A stretch of 64,000 bases of DNA. It comes from Gerris lacustris. Lineage: Eukaryota; Arthropoda; Insecta; Hemiptera; Gerridae. The stretch spans positions 116,805,904 to 116,869,903 of the forward strand of contig OX578277.1 in assembly GCA_951217055.1 (NCBI GenBank), read 5' to 3'. Below the pieces are notes generated by a model. The model made no database searches, had not been told where the DNA came from, and saw nothing but the letters and a program-made list of their open reading frames with translations. Shown here in pieces: positions 21,906 through 33,244 of the stretch. The translations under genes and the position numbers were made by a program. The stretch's first letter is position 1. Each line of letters starts with the position of its first letter.

Positions 21906-24347
21906 TTGGATTTATTCACAATGTCACTACATGTTACTAGAATGACTTATTTAATTTATTTAGAATGACTTATTTTTATTTATGTCCTTATATATTAGAT
22001 AATGCAGCGTTTATACTATTAGACCTTTCTTTCCCTCTTCTATGGATAGCGTACGTCTCTCCCATTTGAAGAAACCGGCGGGAAATAAGGAGCGGGAACC
22101 AATGAAAACTAAAAGTCTTGGCGGGAGTTATTGTCTTTTACCCGCTAATACTTCTCCTACTATGAGCAACAGGCGGGAAAACATTGCCAATCATATTATC
22201 CAATATTCTAAATTTTAACAGATAATGGTCACCTTCAGCGTAAACTTTTTACACAAATTGAATATTTTAGTTGAAATATATTATATATCTTAGTCTAAAC
22301 TGTCATTTTATAAAATTACACGCCGATGTAATTGAAAATAACTAATGTACAAAGTAACTTAGTTTCACGTATTCCCTGATATTATAAATGTTTCCTTCAA
22401 AATCATGTTTCTAAATTTTTAAAATAAAGTATACACAAATAAATATCAGTTCTCTCGAATTGATTCGATTTAAAACAGCTGTGAAAATATAATTTAAATC
22501 TAACATGGATATAGTTTAAGAAACAGTAACGTCGAAGCATTATAGATAACGACCACACGACTATGAGAGTTCAAAACTTCTTAACAAATCTACATTCATA
22601 AAGCTTGGCACAATATAAATATGAACTAACTATAACACAAAATAACTTACAAACTAAATAGTGAAAAAATATACGAAAGTCACTACGTACCTTAAAAGCA
22701 CAATTCCTTTAAGCTGGCATTACCACTGAATAAATATCACTTTGACGTCGTTATTATGTACTATACACGTAAAAAAAACATTAGTTGTTTATCTTTAAAA
22801 GTAACGGCAAACTAATATGTCCGGCAAAAACTTAAATTAAAACTTTTATACTAAAAAACAATTAAACTAAAAACTAATAAAAACAATTAAGTATGTTAAC
22901 AAAATGGCGGATAGAAGAACTGAGGAATGAAAATCTTTACAATAAGATAACTGTTGCCAAAAATTAAATTTTCTAAAATAATTATTCTTTTTCGTTATTT
23001 AATCGAAATATTTTTCCTAAAAAATAAGAATGATAACAAATAGATTTTCTTTTTTGATAAAAATAGGTAAAATTATAATCGAAGAAAATAAAATATTTCG
23101 CATGCAGGGGTTGTCTACCCTTAGTTTTGGATCAGCTGTTAGGATTTCTCTTTGTTCATTTTTCGTCGATTCTACCACGTCACCTTCTATTTGTTTTAGA
23201 AAAGTTAACTTTCGGATTTTTCTTAATTTATTTAAAGTATTAGATAGTTAAAACAGGCAATTTAATGGTTATTATTTACTTTAAAACAACAACTTCTTCT
23301 ACAAATACTTTATTTTTAATTAATTTTTGTGTTCTCTTCTTGTGTTTTTATTTAAGAAAGTGAATTATTCAAGTGGAATTTTTTAGATTAAAGATCGTCA
23401 TAATTATTTTTTCTTCTAACGTTCAAATAAAAGGATGTTAGAGAGGACATCAACATATCTGAGGTAAGCAAATAATTTAAAAATATATGTTAAATTGTCT
23501 AAAATCTATCCAATGAAAATGAGTTTCTATTTAATTTAGTAAAGTTTTATTTATTTAATTACTAACGTTATTTAAATATCGGGCGTTACTCGGGCTTTAC
23601 GCAGTGAAAATAGGCTTCATTTCTTTTTCACATTTGACAAAACTTCGATGTAAAAAAAAATGTTCAATTTTATTATTCAAGAAACGGTATTACATTTGGA
23701 AATGAGACGCAAAAAGTAATTTACGTGTTTTTTTGAACTAAGTAAAGTGTGCTAAATTTCACTAAGCAGTAATACGAGTATTCTGCATTAAAGGGTGGGA
23801 AAGCAGAGTGGAGATGGTTTTTTCGAAAACCTTTTTTTTATAGATACTGCAGTTAAGTGGTCAATATTAATTGATTATTTAATTTTTTGTAATTTAATAT
23901 TAAAGTGTAATCTCCGTAAAAAATGCATTATTCTAAAACAATCATTTGGTTTATTTAACGAAGATTTTACTTAATTTAAATTAATTTATTTTAATTAATA
24001 GCAGATTAACACAGGCATTTTGTTCTCTCTTATTTTGAGGGTCAGAACAATTATTGTTTTGGCAGAAACAATTATTAATTTTGTACGAAAGCAATAGCTT
24101 GGTTTTAACGATACTAAGAGATGACAGTACAAAACTCATAACTATATAATATTACATTTTTGTAAAACAATATACTATAAATGAAGATAAATGAGCAAAA
24201 TATAGTACAGTACATATTTTCTGCTTAGATACGGTACTAATACAACTAAAGTATATGAGGCGGTCTATAGAACAAATTGCGGGGTCTCACTTGAACGTAT
24301 TTTTTTGACAAAGGATCTCTCCTATAAACAAATTATAACGAGCATTT
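21906..24347. other. Long AT-rich stretch, no gene seen
   Basis: Three GGCGGGA words lie at 22076-22180 (a possible E2F-like cluster; see findings). ACAAAATGGCGG near 22910 has a good start context but opens only eight codons. A 73-codon plus frame at 23030 is featureless. Confidence 0.45.
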
Positions 24348-24654
24348 ATCGTAAACGGTTCCGACGGTTTTGATTAAAAAATTTTAAAAGGTAGCCATTT
24401 AAATACGAATCTAACGATATAAGCAGCCCGAATAAAAATCTAGTTTCTGGTCATTTGTATAGCTTTAAATGCGAAAGGGAGAGAGGCCGGGTTCGATTCC
24501 TCGCCGAGGAGAAGTTTTTTTATAATAAATTTCGATGAAGTGTTCAATATTAATTAAATACACCTACGAAAACTAATGACTGAAAAAAACACTGAGCTAA
24601 GTAAAATTATAAACTCGTATATGAGAAAGTTTGTCTGAGTTGTCTCGGACCGAT
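24348..24654 (+). mobile_element. HINE family A, 5'-truncated copy
   Basis: Begins in mid element (ACGGTTCCGACGGTTTTGAT), holds the B box GGGTTCGATTCC at about 24490, and ends TATATGAGAAAGTTTGTCTG, then the hairpin TTGTCTCGGACCGAT. Confidence 0.7.
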
Positions 24655-24684
24655 TTTTTAAATAAAATGATCAAGTTTACTCTT

Positions 24685-25000
24685 AAGAGGGCGGCACACG
24701 TTCCGTTTATCTGTGCAGTTTGTCTGGTGTGATGTCATGTCTGAGCGATAAACTGTGTCAACTGCGCAGTTTGAACCGGTATTCACGCGATGAAAAGTCT
24801 GCGCATTCCGACCATGTTTTGCAACGATTTTGTTAATTTTATTATAACACACTTAGATCCAAGTGAAGACAGAACTGAAGAAAAATCGAACGATATCCTC
24901 TATACACGCCTTCAGTTCAGATAAAAGTACGGATTTTCATACAGTTATATACGACAGATAAATGCGCAGATAATCGTATGTAAAGGTATGTAGCCTCCTT
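24685..25000. mobile_element. Possible TIR MITE, degraded
   Basis: The left end GAGGGCGGCACACG, with TTTATCTGTGCAG inside, resembles the complement of the right part (TTTATCTGTCG, ATTATCTGCGCA, GGAGGCTACATAC). TTAA precedes the left end. Weak and partly subjective. Confidence 0.3.
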
Positions 25001-25179
25001 TAGGGTTATATTCATATTGAAGGTAATTTTAAATGGTAATTGAGTGAGAAAGAGAATTATTATTGACATCGGCAATTTTTTAAATATTAGTTGTTGTAGC
25101 TTATAGTAAAAAAAAATACATTTTTTTTTTATCGAGTAAACCTATATAGACATCAGTACGTTGAATAATATACTTGACC

Positions 25180-25904
25180 GAGGCCCCGATTTAGGGTAAG
25201 CTGCGCCCTGGGCAAAACTTTTGTAGCCCCCCCCCCCCCCCCCCCCTCACAGAAAAGGCTACTGACATAATATTTGTGATTACTGAATAATATTTTTGGG
25301 TTACCCCTATGTGGGCTGATACCATGAACTGTAGTAAAAATGACGTTATTAGATATTAACTTGAAATAGTGTGTATACTGTTGGTAAAGAATTATTATGC
25401 CTACATTTTTTTTTAAATAATATTTTTTTTGTTTAACTAAAGTGCAAACTGGAAACATACATGAACATAATTTTGTGTTTAATAAATAAACACGTGGACT
25501 AAATTTGTGTTATAACTTTAATTACTAAAGAGAAAACAAACGAAATAGATACTTAGATATGAAAATGAAAAATATTAGCTTTGGATTTGTCCACAGCTCG
25601 TGTATGAAATAAACATTAACATTTTAAAACTAAGGAAAAAGTTAAATTTTTTTATGAAATAAATTACAGTAAATGATCCTGTAATATAATAATTTTCTAT
25701 ATTTTTCTTGAAAACTTTTAGTTAACTACATCGGACTTTTTTCTTGATTTTTTCTTAGTGAACTCAGTAACAACTTCGGGATTAATAATTAATAGTTGTT
25801 CTGGAAATAATAGTACTAATAATAAAATATCCGAAAATCCCCCCCCCCAGAAATTGCCGCCCTGGGGAATTGCCTAGTCTGCCTATTGGTAAATTGGGGC
25901 CTGG
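25180..25904. mobile_element. Non-autonomous hAT-like element, 725 bp
   Basis: The direct repeat ACTTGACC flanks it (25172-25179 and 25905-25912). Ends AGGCCCCGATTTA and TAAATTGGGGCCT are inverted repeats with one mismatch. A 20-C run lies at 25227-25246. No transposase frame. Confidence 0.6.
25227..25246. repeat. Poly-C run (20 C)
   Basis: Homopolymer near the left end of the hAT-like element, comparable in position to the G run of the 5869-8010 element. Confidence 0.8.
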
Positions 25905-25912
25905 ACTTGACC

Positions 25913-26824
25913 GATATAAGAGATAAAATAAATATTAATTTTTAAGTTGAATTCACTAAAGATGAAAACGATAAATAAATAAAGATTCAAATTATTCTCG
26001 ACTCTAAAATATTTGCTTCTTTAACACAAGAATCAAGATTTAACAGTAGAACAATTATTATTAATTTAAAACCGGAAGCGTTAAAACGATAATTTCACTA
26101 TTAAAATCCACGCAAGACTAAAGTCAAAGTCTTGTCTATTAGCTTGTTTGGAAAAAACACATCTGTCCCTTCCACCTGGTTCCTCTATCCCACTTTTATA
26201 CGTTTTTCAAGAGAAATGGCAGGATTCCAGAAAATAAATATAAAAACAACAAAAAGACACCTTACTTAGTTAGAAAATCAACACAAATAAACCAATATGG
26301 TTGTTCACGATTCTCTAGTAAAAATAAAGAGGCGAAAGGAGCGAAAAAAAATGTAGAGATTTATAGACTTCTAGGAATCAGCTATTACCAAATTAACGTT
26401 TAATCTTAACTCTGTATTTTGTTTTTTCTTAAACATAATTTAAAAAAGAGAATATTATTCAGATGTCTTGTAATTCCAAGAAACTAACCTTAATTAATTG
26501 AACATTATATTACAATAATCATCATCTAATAAAAAAATAAATATTTTTTGCAACAACAAGAAAGACTATTTTCATATTTCAATGATATTCATGGGCGCTC
26601 ATGAATATCCAAGGGGGCGGGGGGGGGGGGGGGGCGTGCCCTCTAGCTCCTAGGAAAAGAAAAAAATATTATATATATATTACCGTAGTCAAGTCAGGTG
26701 TTTTACTTTCAAGAAAAAGATTTACGTATTGGTTTAACAAACACTACATTTTTTTTTTTTTTATGTACGTTTAGTTAGCTTGTATGAGAATTGGCTCAGA
26801 AGCTCTGCTTCATATACAGTTTTT
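25913..26824. other. Unassigned, with one perfect small palindrome
   Basis: GATATTCATG and CATGAATATC (26584-26609) form a perfect 10-bp stem with a 6-nt loop, followed by a G-rich run (about 26614-26634). The rest is AT-rich with nothing recognised. Confidence 0.45.
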
Positions 26825-27543
26825 AGGGTCCGTAGGCAAAACCAAGGACCCTTATATTTTCCTGCGTGTGTCTGTCCGTCCGTCCTCTCGCGTGCTCTCA
26901 CGGCTACACCTTTCGTCCGATCACTTCGAAATTTGGCATGTGTCTTGTACCTGCCCACATATTTTAAAAATATAGCGACTTAAAAAAAATATTTTTCAAA
27001 AAAAATTAGGGTAAAAAAACTTAAGGGTTAAAATTTTTTTTTTTTTCTTCGACACCGTGAGGGGTATCATATGAAAGGGTACGTCGAGCTGATTACAAAA
27101 ATATATAATTCTTTGGTTATAACTTTGATAGGGCGAGCGTAGGCGAGTTTGAAGCGGGTTTGAAACGGTCCCCCCCCCCCCCCTCTATCTCGCTTATGTG
27201 AAGTGCAAAAAATCTGAAAAAATTCCTGAACATTCTTCGACCAAAAGTAAAGATACCACTTTTTGGAAATTTCGAAAAAAATATTATTTTATTTTTTATT
27301 GACAAAATACGTTTTTTTATAATTATGGTCTTTTCGATGTATTTATATGGTTGTAGTCCGGTTCAGTGGTAAAAAAATACTTTATCAGAGTGTGTTTTGA
27401 GAATATCAGACCCTTAGAATGGTTCAAAGTAAGCTTTTTAGCATTTAAAAAAAAAAAACTGTTTATACACTTTACAGTTAAACATTATATAGTGTGGCCT
27501 ACGGACCCTCGCTGTGTGCTGACTAGCACACACTTAACCTGTT
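26825..27543 (+). mobile_element. HINE family C, long form
   Basis: Starts AGGGTCCGTAGGCAAAAC and has GTCTGTCCGTCCGTCC. The inner inverted end GGCCTACGGACCCT is followed by the stem GTGTGCT/AGCACAC. It contains a poly-C run near 27171-27183. Nearly identical in layout to 52815-53536. Confidence 0.8.
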
Positions 27544-27659
27544 TATTACTGGTCTTATATTACTTTGCTTTGTAAGTTTTATCATATTTTTTAAACCACT
27601 TCCCGTCTTTCAATCCTCCTTAAATTTTGCACATAGAAACAATTGAGGCGAAGAATACA

Positions 27660-28300
27660 GAGAAACCAAAAACCAACTCTTAGTTGGTCCCATATAAGTT
27701 TCAACCTTTCAAACTGCAAATAGCCCCAGATTAATTTGAACCGGCAACGCTCTTTTTGACAGAATAGAGACAATAAGTGCTTTTAAAAGCATAAAATCAA
27801 TAAAGTACGTGGATAGCATGCGAGGAAGCTATGTGCCACACCAATTGGCAGTCTATTTTTTAATCTGTCAAAATTGTTTTGATTTTTTACACGAATTAAA
27901 GTATCAATTTAGCAAAATTTAAGAAGTGCAGACGATTGAAATTAATCCGGGGATATCTGCAGGCTACTTTCGACAAACCATCCAAATTTCATAAAAATCA
28001 GCTAATTGCTTTTGATGATATAGGTGCAAATTAATGTAAGTTTGTGCGCATGTAGAAGAGAAACAATTAGGCGCAGAAGGTTAAAACTTATATGGTACCA
28101 ACAATGAGCTAATTATGACGTACCATACCAATTTCATTGAAATCGGACGTGTAGTTTTTATGATACGTTGGTTCGCCAAAATAGAGCGACAGACCAACAG
28201 GCAAACACGGAACCAAAAATGCGTATATCTGAAACGGATTTCTGTTTTGGAAATTTCAAAATCGGAGACATAAAATATTTTCGTTCTTCAGAACGATCAA
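27660..28300. repeat. Inverted family B composite, third example
   Basis: About 27680-27858 is family B on the minus strand, ending GCGAGGAAGCTATGTGCCAC then ACCAATTGGCAGTCTATT. From about 27860 the plus-strand body starts (TTTTGATTTTTTACACGAAT) and runs to TTCTTCAGAACGATC. Confidence 0.6.
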
Positions 28301-28326
28301 ACAAAATATGAATATTACAAATAGTC

Positions 28327-28863
28327 CAGGAGATAGGGTGTAAAAAAGTGTCTGACTAACATCAAGCTAGAATTTTGTATACAAGTCAATCTTTTAGCGA
28401 CTTAGTGGAATATAGTGGTCAGCTAGATTCGTCAGTGGGACATAGCTTGATAATAGGCATTTGAAAAAAACAAACCGGTGGATAGCGGCCATGTCCCGCC
28501 AATTATGGTGGACAGTATGATTTTCATGATCCTGAGTACAGAATTAGTTAGTAGACCAAAAATCAAGTCGATGTTATTTTCACTCTTGATAGGTTAGTTA
28601 TTCAAATATTACTAAAAATCAACGTGGTCACCTGTCAAGGGACAAACTAACATCAACTTGATTTTCGGTCTACTAACTAATTCTGTACTCAGGATCATGA
28701 AAATCACATTGTCCACCATAATTGGCGAGACATGGCCGCTATCCACCGGTTTGTTTTTTTCAAACGCCTATTGCCAAGCTATTTTCCGCGACCACATAAA
28801 AGATTGACTTGTATACAAAATTCTAGCTTGATGTTAGTGAGACACTTTGCACGCTACCTCCTG
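28327..28863. mobile_element. Fold-back element, 537 bp
   Basis: Ends CAGGAGATAGGGTG and CACGCTACCTCCTG are inverted with mismatches. Long inverted arms share ACTAACATCAAGCTAGAATT and its inverse, and CCGGTGGATAGCGGCCATGT and its inverse. The arms differ in length because the left one has an extra segment near 28395-28440. No clear target duplication. Confidence 0.65.
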
Positions 28864-29261
28864 CACTAAAATATCGGTTTAATAATAAATCCTGATTTTT
28901 AAAGTTTGATTAAATAATGATCACATAAATCAAATATTTGTCGATATTTGATGTATTAATCACAGGCTAGATTTGATTTATGAATCATATTCTATTTGCT
29001 TCACAGAATCATATTTAAAATTACAACTCTTGCTTTTTATAAATCACTTAGTAATTAAAAATCATAAATTATAATTAATTAATAAGTTTTATGTTTACTC
29101 TTCAGTGACGTATGGAATTAGTTAAATATTTGTACAAAAAAGGTGATTTAATACGTAAATTTAATTGGTATTTTAATAAAACTAATAAAGATAGAAATTC
29201 ATTGAAAAACGAACAAGATTAGAAAATGAAGTCAATCATATTATGACATTTGGCGTAGGAA
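28864..29261. other. AT-rich, nothing recognised
   Basis: No supported feature. Confidence 0.5.
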
Positions 29262-29597
29262 ATAGCTTCCTAGCGAGCAATTACTCGACCAATGGTAATA
29301 CTTGATGTGCGACAGCCAATGACGTAGCTAGGGCATCGGGGGCCCCCCGCGAGATCTCTTTGGGGGGCCCCTCATCAAAGAAAATGTATGAGCAAAAAAA
29401 AAGGACTTGCGTTCACGTTTAGCCTATCCTATGAAGGGGCCCCTAGCGTCGTTGGTATGAAGATATTAATTCCAGTTTGTTTTTTTATTTCCTGGATTTG
29501 GGGGCCCCCCTGGCGCTGCCCCCCCCCGCATTGCGGGCCCATATACACGCCACTGGACACAGCTTCCTAGCGTGCTATTACTCGACCAATGGTAATC
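29262..29597. repeat. 36-bp direct repeat flanking the MITE
   Basis: AGCTTCCTAGCG, then ATTACTCGACCAATGGTAAT, occurs at about 29262-29298 and again at 29561-29597 with two or three differences. The MITE sits between the copies. Confidence 0.7.
29317..29555. mobile_element. hAT-like MITE, relative of 20733-20974
   Basis: Ends CAATGACGTAGC and CACGCCACTG, with GGGGGCCCCC-type blocks inside. Flanked by GCGACAGC and GACACAGC, an imperfect (6 of 8) duplication that supports hAT. Confidence 0.6.
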
Positions 29598-29661
29598 ATT
29601 TACTACCAAATATCTATTCCATGTACTTATTTGTAAGTGGTTCAGTTAGCAAATGAAGCTT

Positions 29662-29710
29662 GGGTAACCAACACAACATGGCCCCCTCATCCCTCATTAG
29701 TTGGTTACCC
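29662..29710. repeat. Perfect 11-bp inverted repeat
   Basis: GGGTAACCAAC and GTTGGTTACCC with a 27-nt spacer. Function unknown. Confidence 0.7.
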
Positions 29711-30150
29711 CCCACTGTTTCAAATACGTATCCAATACACCATCTTAAATGACCGATTTGAAAATCCATTAGTTAAAGTTTAATTATTTTCATAATAGGA
29801 AGAAAAATTTTACAGCAATTGATTCAATTGAAAAAAGTATTGCTTAGTTGAATCATTAAATTTATATTATAATAGTTTTTTTGTAGAGTTCATGGTCAAT
29901 AGCATTTCTGAGTCATATTATATTGGGAGAAGAATAATTGCTAGTTATGGTGAGGGAGATGAACTAAGCGTGACGAGCAATGGTCTCGCTTATCAGAATG
30001 ATTACAACTTGAGTCAAGTGGCTGCTGGGTGTTTCACAGACCGAGTAATGTTTCACTTGCTCAGATCTGCCAGCCGTGTCTTCCTTCACTTGCTTGTCCG
30101 GGCCCTCCTTCACTTAATATTCAACATAACATATAATACGTAAAAATGGG
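29711..30150. other. Unassigned sequence
   Basis: An 83-codon plus frame (29892-30143) ends just before the SINE. It shows no domain I recognise. Confidence 0.35.
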
Positions 30151-30337
30151 GGCCGGTGAAGCCGAGGGTTTAGCACACTCGACTCTGGAACCAAGGTCTA
30201 AACCTCGGCTGTAAGTTCGAATCCCAGCGGTGTGAGACATGTTTCACACTGATGATCTCATCGATTAGATGAGTAAAGTGGCCGGATAACCCCCGTCCTG
30301 TAATGACCTAATAAGCTGTTGAACAGGACTAAAACTA

Positions 30338-30383
<46 letters not shown>
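30151..30383 (+). mobile_element. tRNA-derived SINE with poly-A tail
   Basis: The 5' part resembles a tRNA of the Ser/Leu type (GGTGAAGCCGAGGGTTTAGC as the A-box side; AGTTCGAATCC at 30214-30224 as the B box). The body has GTGGCCGGATAACCCCCGTC, and a 45-A tail fills 30339-30383. An internal Pol III promoter plus an A tail indicates a LINE-mobilised SINE. GTGGCCGGATA also occurs just after the LINE stop at 8263, hinting at a LINE-derived tail. No target duplication is evident. Confidence 0.75.
30214..30224 (+). promoter_or_regulatory. Pol III B box in SINE
   Basis: AGTTCGAATCC matches the consensus GGTTCRANTCC except at its first base. Confidence 0.65.
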
Positions 30384-30384
<1 letters not shown>

Positions 30385-30591
30385 GTGTTGGGTGCTGAGG
30401 CATCACCATCGACTAGGCATAAGCTAATAACTCACCAAACCAATGCCAATTTGGTGATACTTCAAATCTCAGACAAATTATTTCAGATGATTACATCGAA
30501 ATTCGGGCTGATCTATAATGGGCTGTAAAGATTTATTTTCTTTAACAAGTAAATTAAAGCACACACTTTTTGATGAGACCTATTTACATAT

Positions 30592-31235
30592 TTTGTTTCC
30601 GAGTTTACCAAAGGTAAAGGAAACTTCGTGATCGTTCTAAAGAACGAAAATATGTTTGTCTTCTATTTCAAAAATTCCGAGAGTAGAAATTTGTTTCAGT
30701 CATCGGGGAACTTTTTGGCTCCACGTCTGTCTGGTCTTTCTTGAGAAACGTAGCCCGCAGATATCCCCAGATTAATTTCAATCACCTGGGCTCTTTAAGT
30801 ATTGCTAAATTGAGGCACTTCTTTAGATTGTCTCTCTCCTTATAAAAAAAATAGAGGGGAGTAACAATCTAAAGAAGGTGTACGGAATGATCTTCTTTTG
30901 ACTGTTACTCCCCATATCAAAACAGAAGTTTGATATTTTTTTGTCCTAAAGTAACATTGGACTAAACATCACTTTTTCTTAATAGTTATTTAGTCAAAGT
31001 CATTTTTATTCTAAAACAACTTAGGGGAGTAACAATCTAAAGAAGCATCTCAATTGATACATGAATTCATGTAAAAAATCGAAATAATTTTAACATTTTT
31101 AAAAACTCGGCGGAGAAAATTAAATAAATTTGACAATAATGGGTAGTAAAAGCATAAAATCAGGTAAGGGTAAGTATACAGAAGTATACAGGATGCGAGG
31201 AAGCTATGTGCCACACCATTCGATAGTCTTTTTTT
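30592..31235 (-). mobile_element. Family B repeat, minus strand, with nested MITE
   Basis: Starts TTGTTTCCGAGTTTACC and contains GTGATCGTTCTAAAGAACG. It ends ATGCGAGGAAGCTATGTGCC then ACACCATTC. It is interrupted by the MITE at 30828-31045; family B sequence AATTGATACATGAATTCATG resumes right after it. Confidence 0.65.
30828..31045. mobile_element. CTTCTTTAG MITE with terminal stub
   Basis: The main element, 30892-31045, has ends CTTCTTTTGACTGTTACTCC and GGAGTAACAATCTAAAGAAG. Its interior matches 6244-6393 in reverse. A second, collapsed copy of both ends lies at 30828-30870, suggesting a nested or deleted neighbour. Confidence 0.65.
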
Positions 31236-31699
31236 TTAATTATTTAATTTCAATCTATATTTCAATAGAATTAATTAATTAATTAACTAATGATTGACTA
31301 TTGTATTGTCATAGGAAATACACAGTCAGTACAAGTTTCAGTTTTCTACAGGTAGTCGGCAAGTCAGTTAAATTTAGAATCCAACATTCCCAGACAAATC
31401 AAGTTAAATAGAGTGGAAAATATAATATATTAAAAAAAAAAATAACTAAAGGTAATTAAAAATATTATACATGAAAAATTACTTATTATACTCACACTGT
31501 CCAACAATACCCTGTTCTGTAATATCCTATGTATACATATAAGTGTTAATTTGGACCAAACCTGGTATTATTATTTCGATGGATCCACCTACTGCTCGAT
31601 GTATTTAAATTTTCACTCCTGGTAGAAAAAAAAGAAGGTTATATTTAACAGAATGAAATGTTTAATTCAGAATATAGAAGATACAGAGTTTAATAAATC
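31236..31699. other. AT-rich, nothing recognised
   Basis: No supported feature. Confidence 0.5.
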
Positions 31700-31862
31700 T
31701 TTAAATGACTTTTCTTGTCAATTTCTTGACTTTTCTAGTCAATTTCTTGACTTTTCTAGTCAATTTCTTGACTTTTCTAGTCAATTTCTTGACTTTTCTA
31801 GTCAATTTCTTGACTTTTCTAGTCAATTTCTTGACTTTTCTAGTAAATTTCTTGACTTTTCA
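31700..31862. repeat. 21-bp minisatellite
   Basis: About seven to eight copies of TTGACTTTTCTAGTCAATTTC. Each unit contains the inverted pair TTGACT/AGTCAA. A multiple-of-three unit without stops leaves two plus frames open, encoding 7-residue repeats; there is no other sign of coding. Confidence 0.9.
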
Positions 31863-33139
31863 AACAAATAAATGGAATTGTATTCACCTTAATCCAACTA
31901 TCCAAACATATCCGGTTCAATTACCAGTGCAAGCAATTTATTTTTATAAATCCAACGACACAGAGTCGATACTCAACTTTACTCTATAATTAAATATTAA
32001 AGTAATATAAATTGACTTTTTGTTGTTTTACTTTGTCAAACTGACGCCACTCACAGGGAGGACTGCAAGGTTTCTTTGACCCTTTTCTGGTCCATCAGGT
32101 CCGTAGAAGACTTCAAAGTGTTCAAAGATGGACAGGTCGATTGCGACCTCATTTGCTGATCCTAGAGGGTGCAGGCGCGTCGTCAGGTTTCAAAATATGT
32201 TTCAAGTGAAAATGAAGCACTAAACGACAAAGCAATATGCTCGTAATACAAAAATGTTGTTTTTTTCGTAGTTGGGGAACCAATGGTTAAATAGATATAA
32301 ATGAAAGAGCAAACTTATCTATTTCGGAGACGTAATGTTGATTGATAAAATTTAATTAAAGACTATAATATATATTTATTAACCTCTGGATCGTCTATAT
32401 TGTGAATGTAACATTCCATTCTATTAACTCACCGATTACCAAACACAGCAATTAACGAGCTTCTTTAAAAATAAAATCTGTTTTATAAGAAATACATTGC
32501 AATGTTAGTAGGAAATAGAAAGAGCTGATGAGGGCAGTTTGAAAGCATTCAGTGGCGACAAGAAACTAGAGGTCAGGGTCGTGGAAATGTTCCCCTCTGA
32601 CCTTACACCGTCTTTACTTCCACCACTGCACTCCTTAAATCTCCTTAACAATAAATGCAATTTACAAATATATATTAGAAATATATTAATAATAAACAAA
32701 AATGCATTAGAAAAACAATCAAATAATTGATTTGAAACAATATTTTAATAGTTTTATATTAACGTTGGACAATTAGCAATTTTCATCCTGAAAATATAAT
32801 CATAATTCTGCAGCCATTTATTAAGCCACAAATATTTTAATGTCCTGAGGATTTTTTTAATTAATTTTAAATTAGAGTTCATCACAACTAAACCAGAAAT
32901 ATAAATGTTAATCCTCTAGCCATATTAGTATATTATAAGATATGTGAGGCTTACGTTTTGTTATTTTGACTGATCAATCTTGATTCACTGATTAACTCTA
33001 AGGCACTTCTAGTAATCCTAAATGTGTAGAGCAATAATCACAACAAAAGGAAAATTAAAATATCCGAAAAAATCTGGTTCTTTCAAGGTTTTTGGTTTCC
33101 TCTCAAGGCTAATAAAAAACCTATTCAAATTTTTAAAAA
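31863..33139. other. Unassigned sequence
   Basis: Two slightly GC-raised patches (32040-32190, 32520-32640) have no recognisable product. The opposing 63-64 codon frames near 32520 are not convincing. Confidence 0.4.
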
Positions 33140-33190
33140 AATAGACTGCCAATTAGTGCGGCACATAGCTTCCTCGCATCCCATCATCTA
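33140..33190 (+). repeat. Family B head fragment
   Basis: AGACTGCCAATTAGTGCGGC then ACATAGCTTCCTCGCATCCC, followed by unrelated AT-rich sequence. Confidence 0.6.
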
Positions 33191-33244
33191 ATTTATTGTT
33201 ATATTAACATTAACATTATTGTTATATTACTTTATTGTGTAAAA

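Noticed and set aside
22911..22946. Start codon in good context (ACAAAATGGCGG)
   Set aside because: The frame closes after eight codons and no continuation was found.
24685..25000. Firm piggyBac assignment because TTAA precedes the left end
   Set aside because: The right border lacks a clear TTAA and the inverted ends match poorly; left as a low-confidence MITE.
31653..31989. Repeat protein with SQFLDFS or NFLTFLV units
   Set aside because: Product of the 21-bp minisatellite; two overlapping frames are open and there is no flanking coding signal.
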